From Gammaproteobacteria bacterium (GTDB lineage Bacteria > Pseudomonadota > Gammaproteobacteria > Eutrophobiales > Eutrophobiaceae): a DNA stretch of 5,642 nt. The notes below the pieces were generated by a model that was given only the letters and a program-made list of their open reading frames with translations, was not told where the DNA came from and made no database searches. The DNA lies in the NCBI GenBank assembly GCA_009843675.1, contig VYCZ01000032.1:1-5642 (forward strand), read 5' to 3'. Shown here piece by piece: positions 1 through 5,642 of this stretch; the stretch's first letter is position 1; each line of letters opens with the position of its first letter. Made by a program: the position numbers and the translations under genes.

Positions 1-1
1 G

Positions 2-748
2 GCACACTCCGAAACACAGGATTGGCGCGCGTTGTTATGGCGCGGCGGTTTGCCGAAAAGCTGGCTGGCATCCGGCGACAGCCAGAGCATGCGCTGGCCC
101 GAGGCCTATATCCAGGCTATTGTCGAGCGCGACCTGCGCCAGTGCGGGGTTGACCTGAACCCGCAGCACATGCGCCGCCTGTGGCTGATGTGCTGTCATT
201 TGCACGGCCAGGTCATCAATTACTCCACGCTGGGGCAATCCCTGGATGTCACCCACCCCACGGTGAAGCGCCATATCGACATTCTTGAAGCCACCTTTAT
301 GACGCGCCGCCTGCCCCCGTTTGCCCTGAACACCAAAAAACGTCTGGAGAAATCGCCCAAACTGTACATCCGGGACTCCGGCCTGCTGACCTGTCTGCTG
401 GAACTGGACAGTTTCGACAAATTATTCAGCCACCCGGTGTACGGCCCCGGTTGGGAAGGCTTTGCCATCGAGAATATCCTCACCATGTTGCAACCACGGG
501 GCAGCTACGGGTTTTTCCGAACCCGTACCGGTCAGGAAATCGACCTGGTAGTGGAACGCCAGGGCAAACGGCTGGGATTTGAATTCAAGACCTCATCAAG
601 TCCGGCGCTCACCCGCGGCAACAAAGCCGCGGCAGACCTGCTGAACCTGGATAAACTCTTCCTCGTCATACCGCAAGGAAACGCCTACCCCATCCTTGCT
701 GATAAAGCCTGGGTAACGCCGCTTGAACAGCTTGCGCAATACCTTTGA
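2..748 (+). CDS. AAA+ ATPase, DUF4143 family, C-terminal part (5' end outside window)
   Basis: The reading frame is open from the window edge, so the TTG at 32 is internal and not a start. The 248 residues seen match the C-terminal part of the ATP-binding proteins that end in a DUF4143 domain. Family members are usually about 380-400 residues, so the N-terminal P-loop ATPase part with Walker A and B lies outside the window. Visible in order are: LLWRGGLPKSWLA near the left edge; a winged-helix segment at about 221-290 (YSTLGQSLDVTHPTVKRH); the conserved KLYIRDSGLL; GWEGFAIENIL at 449-481; and a PD-(D/E)XK-like core with EID at 536-544 and EFK at 581-589. These resemble nuclease-fold residues, but nuclease activity is not established for most of the family. 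The biological role is poorly known; members often sit in accessory or defence-rich regions. It ends with TGA 132 nt before the endonuclease start and could read towards it. The family call is confident; the function is not. Confidence 0.85.
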   Translation, partial: AHSETQDWRALLWRGGLPKSWLASGDSQSMRWPEAYIQAIVERDLRQCGVDLNPQHMRRLWLMCCHLHGQVINYSTLGQSLDVTHPTVKRHIDILEATFMTRRLPPFALNTKKRLEKSPKLYIRDSGLLTCLLELDSFDKLFSHPVYGPGWEGFAIENILTMLQPRGSYGFFRTRTGQEIDLVVERQGKRLGFEFKTSSSPALTRGNKAAADLLNLDKLFLVIPQGNAYPILADKAWVTPLEQLAQYL

Positions 749-820
749 CGCGAGTCTGTCCTGTCAAATTATGCAGGAAGAACCATGGCACGCAATCCGC
801 CAATCTTCTCCTGCTGCAAC

Positions 821-849
821 TTGACTCCGATTCTGGATCGGAGTAGATT
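821..849 (+). promoter_or_regulatory. Candidate sigma-70 promoter of the restriction-modification genes
   Basis: TTGACT at 821-826 matches the -35 consensus at 5 of 6 positions. TAGATT at 844-849 matches the -10 consensus at 4 of 6. The spacer is exactly 17 bp. Transcription would start near 856, giving a leader of about 24 nt that contains the strong ribosome binding site at 868-873. A weaker alternative (TTGACG at 745-750 with AATTAT at 767-772, 16-bp spacer) overlaps the stop codon of the upstream ATPase gene. The call is from consensus matching only. Confidence 0.55.
824..844. repeat. Perfect 8-bp inverted repeat between -35 and -10 (candidate operator)
   Basis: ACTCCGAT at 824-831 and ATCGGAGT at 837-844 are exact reverse complements separated by 5 nt. 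The element starts in the last three bases of the -35 box and ends on the first base of the -10 box, so a bound protein would block or remodel polymerase at this promoter. It does not match the GACT...AGTC C-box of known restriction-modification controller proteins, and no controller gene is visible in the window. It is not followed by a T-run, so a terminator is unlikely. If transcribed from further upstream it could also form an RNA hairpin. Confidence 0.5.
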
Positions 850-867
850 TATCGACAGGGGAACGAT

Positions 868-873
868 GAGGAG
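868..873 (+). promoter_or_regulatory. Ribosome binding site that fixes the endonuclease start
   Basis: GAGGAG lies 6 nt before the ATG at 880, an ideal Shine-Dalgarno distance. It supports the 880 start over the later ATG at 1021, which would remove the conserved N-terminal segment GQSHRL...GIFGD shared with EcoRI. Confidence 0.7.
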
Positions 874-879
874 TGCCAG

Positions 880-2784
<1,905 letters not shown>

Positions 2785-3316
2785 CATCTTCCAGGTATTT
2801 ATCGTAGTAATACAGATCTGTTGCCTGGTAAAGCATCAGGTATAGTGCCTCCCCTTTTACCGCGCCGGCAACGAAAGCACGCCGGGGAACATCGCCGGCG
2901 ATGAAGTCAAAGCTGGACTGAAAGCCCGGGTTGCCGTCGATCATCAAGGGCTTTAATCCTCCTCTCCCGGAAATGGTGGCCCCAAGCTCCTTGGCGATGG
3001 AAGATTCGACGATCTCCACTATTTCATTCGGCAACAAGTCTGTGGTAAAAGCCGGATACGGATCATCATGGCTTGATTTGAACAGGGGTTTTCCGTTTTT
3101 TATCGCCGGGAAAAATGTCAGGGAATTCAGTATAACTCCGTCTGTTGTCCAGGTCGGATACCCCCCCAATCCGTCCGCGCGAGGCGCTGCATTCCAAGGG
3201 TTGGTTGGAGACACCGCGACCTGTTGTACCTCAACAAGCCCCGGTTGAACCAAAGTATACTGGTTGCAGGCGCTCAACAGAAGAACGCCGACAAGAATGA
3301 GTAGTCTGTTCATGTG

Positions 3317-3637
3317 TTATTGCCCCATTGTCAGGTAGTATTCAATCATTTCCCGGTCTTCCGCGTCAGGAGATGCCGCAAGGTACCGCTTCAGGTTCTC
3401 CCTGGCCTCGGGCATGCGTTTTTCCTTCAGCTGCAACAAGCCCAGCGAACGGTAGGTTTCGGGAAGAAAATAATCGGACTGTAACGCCTGCAGGTAATGT
3501 TGGCGCGCCAGGTCGGTGTCACCCGTTTCCTTTCTCTGTCGATACAACTCCCCCTTGTAAAAATGCACGACCCCGGGGACGACATTACCAGCGATTAAAT
3601 TGTCGAGAATAAATTCCGTTTTTCCTGATTGGTTCAA
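3317..3637 (-). CDS. TPR segment, probable C-terminal half of the frameshifted M48 protease gene
   Basis: About 106 residues. FYKGELYRQRK followed by ARQHYLQALQ forms a first tetratricopeptide-like helix pair at about residues 24-55. PETYRSLGLLQLKEKR and EARENLKRYLAASPDA form a second at about 59-92. TPRs mediate protein-protein contacts. The only nearby start is TTG at 3637, with GGAGG 11 nt upstream. The open frame continues past it without a stop into the end of the M48 gene, encoding LKTLLEDELRL. This reads smoothly as a continuation of the M48 protein. There is no signal peptide, which would be odd for a separate protein in an operon of exported products. It could still be made separately from the TTG, but a 1-nt frameshift in a single gene is more likely. 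Confidence 0.6.
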   Translation of the reverse strand: MNQSGKTEFILDNLIAGNVVPGVVHFYKGELYRQRKETGDTDLARQHYLQALQSDYFLPETYRSLGLLQLKEKRMPEARENLKRYLAASPDAEDREMIEYYLTMGQ

Positions 3638-3663
3638 GCGTAATTCATCCTCCAGCAGTGTCT

Positions 3664-4518
3664 TCAGTATGGCATCATATGCCGCATGAACCTTTCGGTT
3701 GCTATTTCTCCATTCTCCGCCTTGTTGGCTGTCAATATGCGAGCGTAGGAATCCAGGGTTGCCAGACGGTCCTTTGGCGCCGGATGCGTTGCGAAGAAAG
3801 GAGAGCCGTGAAGTTTGCCGCGTTTCGCCGCTTCTTCCTCGTCAATGATGTTTTTCCAGACCCTGGCGGCTTCAAACGGGTCATAGCCGGCTTCAGACAT
3901 CAACTGTACGCCAAATTGATCCGCTTCCCGTTCCGCGGCGCGGCTGTGTGCATATCGGCTGGCAAGCAATATATATTGCCCGATATCATTGGCATTGGAA
4001 TAAACATCAGCGTTCCAATTATCTGTATAAGCAGCAAACCCGAAGCCCAAAGACAACAAGGTCGCTACGTTGGATTTGAGCTTTGCGTCCTTGAACCCGT
4101 CAAGACCGTGCCGGCGCAAATAATGTCCCAACTCATGGCCTAATATTGCGGCAAGCTGTGCCTCGTTATGAACTCTCAGTAATAAGCCGGACCAAACCGT
4201 CATCAATCCATTCGGGGTCATGGAGGCATTAAAGAAGGGCACACGGGTAACGTACAAACGTATGTCCTCACAGTAATCCGGGGATAATCGACAAAGGATG
4301 TTATGGAGATACTGGTTAATCTCATCATCGCGTATTCGACGCGGCGAGTTTTTGACATCCGTTTCGTGTTGTTCAACACGCATCCATAAACCGGCCTCAA
4401 GCTCTCCCATATCAGGCACGTGTCCGGGACTGATTTTTGCTTCCAACGGCTGGAATTCCGTGGCAAGCGCACTTGCGCCGACCAGTAACACGCAACACAG
4501 GATACAATTGCGTAACAT
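3664..4518 (-). CDS. Periplasmic M48-family zinc metalloprotease (probably truncated by frameshift)
   Basis: From the ATG at 4518 it encodes 284 residues. A Sec signal peptide (MLRNC, hydrophobic CILCCVLLVGASALA, likely cleavage after ALA before TEF) points to the periplasm. The zinc motif HELGH is at residues 128-132 from this ATG. The third ligand is the first Glu of EREAD at 196, and HPAPKDRL at 245-252 is also typical of M48. The family cleaves misfolded or damaged envelope proteins; BepA is a member with a C-terminal TPR domain. A GTG at 4539 would add seven residues (MLAGTRS) before the signal, but no ribosome binding site precedes it. The ATG has GGGA 9 nt upstream, so I prefer it. It follows the 250-aa lipoprotein gene by 26 nt. 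The reading frame stops at 3664-3666 right where a TPR domain continues in another frame, so the protein probably lacks its natural C-terminus. Confidence 0.88.
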   Translation of the reverse strand: MLRNCILCCVLLVGASALATEFQPLEAKISPGHVPDMGELEAGLWMRVEQHETDVKNSPRRIRDDEINQYLHNILCRLSPDYCEDIRLYVTRVPFFNASMTPNGLMTVWSGLLLRVHNEAQLAAILGHELGHYLRRHGLDGFKDAKLKSNVATLLSLGFGFAAYTDNWNADVYSNANDIGQYILLASRYAHSRAAEREADQFGVQLMSEAGYDPFEAARVWKNIIDEEEAAKRGKLHGSPFFATHPAPKDRLATLDSYARILTANKAENGEIATERFMRHMMPY

Positions 4519-4544
4519 GCTCCGCGTCCCAGCCAACACGATGT

Positions 4545-5297
4545 TTATTGCGGCAAACCTTCCAGCAAGAGTGAAACCGTCTTTGCCGCAGGTTCTTCCG
4601 TACGCAGATCGCCAACTATACTGATTAAACGATTGAACCAGACAATATCACCGCTACGCAGGTCAACCAGGGAGGCAAACCCTTGTTGTTCGCCACCTTG
4701 CATATAGACGCCGAGCGCTGCGGCGGCCAGTCTCGCCAGCACGCGGCCGGCGCTGCTGTAACTGTTCCTGACTCGTATGAACAAGGCGTAATCAGCATTG
4801 TATGTTTGTGCGAGGGTCGCTACCTCAGGGCCCAGGGTCCAATCGAGTGCGCCATTTTTTGTGGGCAACTTCATCCCTTCATATTGATGCTTTTGTATTG
4901 CCAGTCCTACGGCGCCGTGCAAACGCTCCAGTTCGACCAAGCGTTCGGCCAGGGGGTCATCACTACCGGGTTCTTCATAATGCAGCATCCTGGAGCCGCG
5001 TACCTGTTGCTCCGTCTCCAACGCAGTCAATATGTGTTGTTTAGCATCCCTGGTCCAGTCGGCGCGGGGTTCCAGTATGCCGCCCATGGTCAGGACAGAC
5101 AACTCCACATCCAACGGCATCAATACGATTTCTATTCCTTCATCCTGGGATTCCAGGGCCGATATGGTGGAAAAATCCTGAGTGGTAGTGCAACCTCCGG
5201 CTATCAGCAGCGAGGCTGCCAACAACAGGATGATGCGTAAAAATCCGACAGATTCAAAGATTCGATCCGACCGGTAAATTCCGGTTGTGGCTGGCAT
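4545..5297 (-). CDS. Putative lipoprotein, function unknown, first gene of the envelope operon
   Basis: This 250-residue protein has a long N-terminal segment, then a hydrophobic stretch at about 19-33 and a lipobox-like LIAGGC with Cys at residue 36, followed by Thr, which fits an outer-membrane lipoprotein. The mature part includes IVLMPLDVELSVLTMGGILE near the start, NADYALFIRVRNSYSS, a small apolar stretch RLAAAALGVYMQGG and SLVDLRSGDIVWFNRL near the end. The pattern of a strand followed by 'DLRSGDIVWFN' recalls lipoproteins of the CsgG/GNA1162 type, but I cannot assign it. The start ATG has AGGGG 10 nt upstream. It opens the minus-strand operon behind the promoter at 5342-5370, with the M48 gene following 26 nt after its stop. 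The shared export signals suggest the operon products work together in the envelope. Confidence 0.8.
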   Translation of the reverse strand: MPATTGIYRSDRIFESVGFLRIILLLAASLLIAGGCTTTQDFSTISALESQDEGIEIVLMPLDVELSVLTMGGILEPRADWTRDAKQHILTALETEQQVRGSRMLHYEEPGSDDPLAERLVELERLHGAVGLAIQKHQYEGMKLPTKNGALDWTLGPEVATLAQTYNADYALFIRVRNSYSSAGRVLARLAAAALGVYMQGGEQQGFASLVDLRSGDIVWFNRLISIVGDLRTEEPAAKTVSLLLEGLPQ

Positions 5298-5341
5298 GGC
5301 GTGATATCCCCTGAGAGGTTGTTAAGTCTTGTTTCACAGCA

Positions 5342-5370
5342 AGTATATTGATCCGTCTGACAATTTACAA
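5342..5370 (-). promoter_or_regulatory. Candidate sigma-70 promoter of the minus-strand envelope operon
   Basis: On the minus strand, TTGTAA (plus positions 5365-5370, 4 of 6 consensus) and TATACT (5342-5347, 5 of 6) are separated by exactly 17 bp. Transcription would start near 5335, giving a leader of about 38 nt before the ATG at 5297. The palindrome ACGGCCGT at 5384-5391 lies just upstream of the -35 box and could be a regulator half-site, but at 8 bp this is weak. The call is from consensus only. Confidence 0.55.
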
Positions 5371-5432
5371 TTACAGAAACATGACGGCCGTAAGTTTGAC
5401 CTTGCTCGTGAGGGACGAATTCCTGTCGTGTG

Positions 5433-5642
5433 CTAATTCCCTTTACCCCCCACATACAAATCCGTAATCGTCCCCTCGTACATGTCGGCGGCGAAGGCGA
5501 TGGTTTCCGACAGGGTGGGATGGGGATGGATGGTGAGGCCGATGTCTTCCGCGGTGCAGTCCATTTCTATGGCCAGGGCCGCCTCCGCGATCAGGTCGCC
5601 GGCGTTGGTCCCGGTGACACCCGCGCCGATGACGCGCCGGGT
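5433..5642 (-). CDS. lpdA: Dihydrolipoamide dehydrogenase (E3), C-terminal end, partial
   Basis: The last 69 residues and the stop codon are in the window; the rest lies beyond the right edge. The frame reads GTNAGDLIAEAALAIEMDCT, then AEDIGLTIHPHPTLSET and a tail TITDLYVGGKGN. This is the dimerisation domain of the pyridine nucleotide-disulfide oxidoreductase family. HPHPTLSE carries the His-Pro and Glu that in E3 enzymes form the catalytic base pair for the partner subunit's active-site dithiol. The enzyme reoxidises lipoyl groups of 2-oxoacid dehydrogenase complexes using FAD and NAD+ in the cytoplasm. I use the usual symbol; many genomes have several E3 copies, so which complex it serves is not shown. 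No convincing terminator hairpin follows the stop in the 136 nt before the next gene. Confidence 0.92.
   Translation of the reverse strand, partial: TRRVIGAGVTGTNAGDLIAEAALAIEMDCTAEDIGLTIHPHPTLSETIAFAADMYEGTITDLYVGGKGN

Larger units (their letters stand above)
3317..4518 (-). pseudogene. Reconstructed M48-TPR protease gene split by a 1-nt frameshift
   Basis: Adding one base at the TAC-TGA junction (about 3664-3669) joins the M48 frame ending RHMMPY to LKTLLEDELRLNQSGK and the TPR segment. This gives one gene of 401 codons including the stop. M48 proteases with a C-terminal TPR are well known (BepA type), and the fused reading agrees with architectures I recall. No heptameric slippery sequence is seen at the junction, so programmed frameshifting is less likely than a mutation or a sequencing error. 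If the shift is real, the zinc site is still intact in the first part. Confidence 0.6.

Noticed and set aside
824..844. The inverted repeat read as a rho-independent terminator of the ATPase gene.
   Set aside because: No T-run follows, and it sits exactly between good -35 and -10 boxes.
4683..5240. Long plus-strand ORF of 185 codons opposite the first lipoprotein gene.
   Set aside because: It is a shadow: low-complexity, with no domain, while the minus-strand frame has a lipobox, a promoter and a ribosome binding site.
5405..5432. Apparent inverted repeat around the GAATTC downstream of lpdA, considered as a terminator.
   Set aside because: The arms do not pair when checked base by base and there is no T-run.

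Overview
The window looks like part of a proteobacterial, probably gammaproteobacterial, chromosome. It has a moderately GC-rich backbone; two 60-nt rows I counted, near 600 and 5520, are both about 62% G+C. The backbone carries the end of a dihydrolipoamide dehydrogenase gene and a run of envelope lipoprotein and protease genes. Taxonomy rests on protein character only and is tentative.

Plus strand, left part. Positions 2-748 hold the C-terminal two thirds of an AAA+ ATPase of the DUF4143 type, cut by the window edge. After a 131-nt gap come two co-directional genes forming a complete type II restriction-modification (R-M) system. At 880-1719 is an EcoRI/RsrI-family endonuclease with all the catalytic residues. 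At 1712-2662, overlapping it by 8 nt, is a beta-class adenine-N6 methyltransferase that closely resembles M.RsrI rather than M.EcoRI. The expected target is GAATTC. The gap before the endonuclease has a recognisable promoter, a strong ribosome binding site, and a perfect 8-bp inverted repeat between the -35 and -10 boxes that looks like an operator. The R-M pair is poorer in G+C (rows counted at 40-45%) than the left and right flanks, and it ends in an ATGA-coupled ORF of only 41 codons that appears cut off. This suggests an acquired cassette with its right border near 2740-2760.

Minus strand, right part. Reading from 5297 down to 2750 is a tight operon of exported proteins: a 250-aa lipoprotein, an M48 zinc metalloprotease with a signal peptide, a TPR segment, and a 187-aa lipoprotein. 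The M48 and TPR pieces read as one roughly 400-aa gene split by a 1-nt frameshift near 3665. A sigma-70-like promoter lies upstream at 5342-5370. The products probably act together in or at the periplasm and outer membrane, but their exact role is unknown.

Far right. Positions 5433-5642 (minus) encode the last 69 residues of dihydrolipoamide dehydrogenase, ending just upstream of the lipoprotein operon promoter.

No tRNA, rRNA, CRISPR array or insertion sequence was recognised. The most notable items are the EcoRI-like enzyme with changes at two positions linked to relaxed (star) specificity in EcoRI, its palindrome-bearing promoter, the truncated coupled ORF at the cassette edge, and the frameshifted protease gene.
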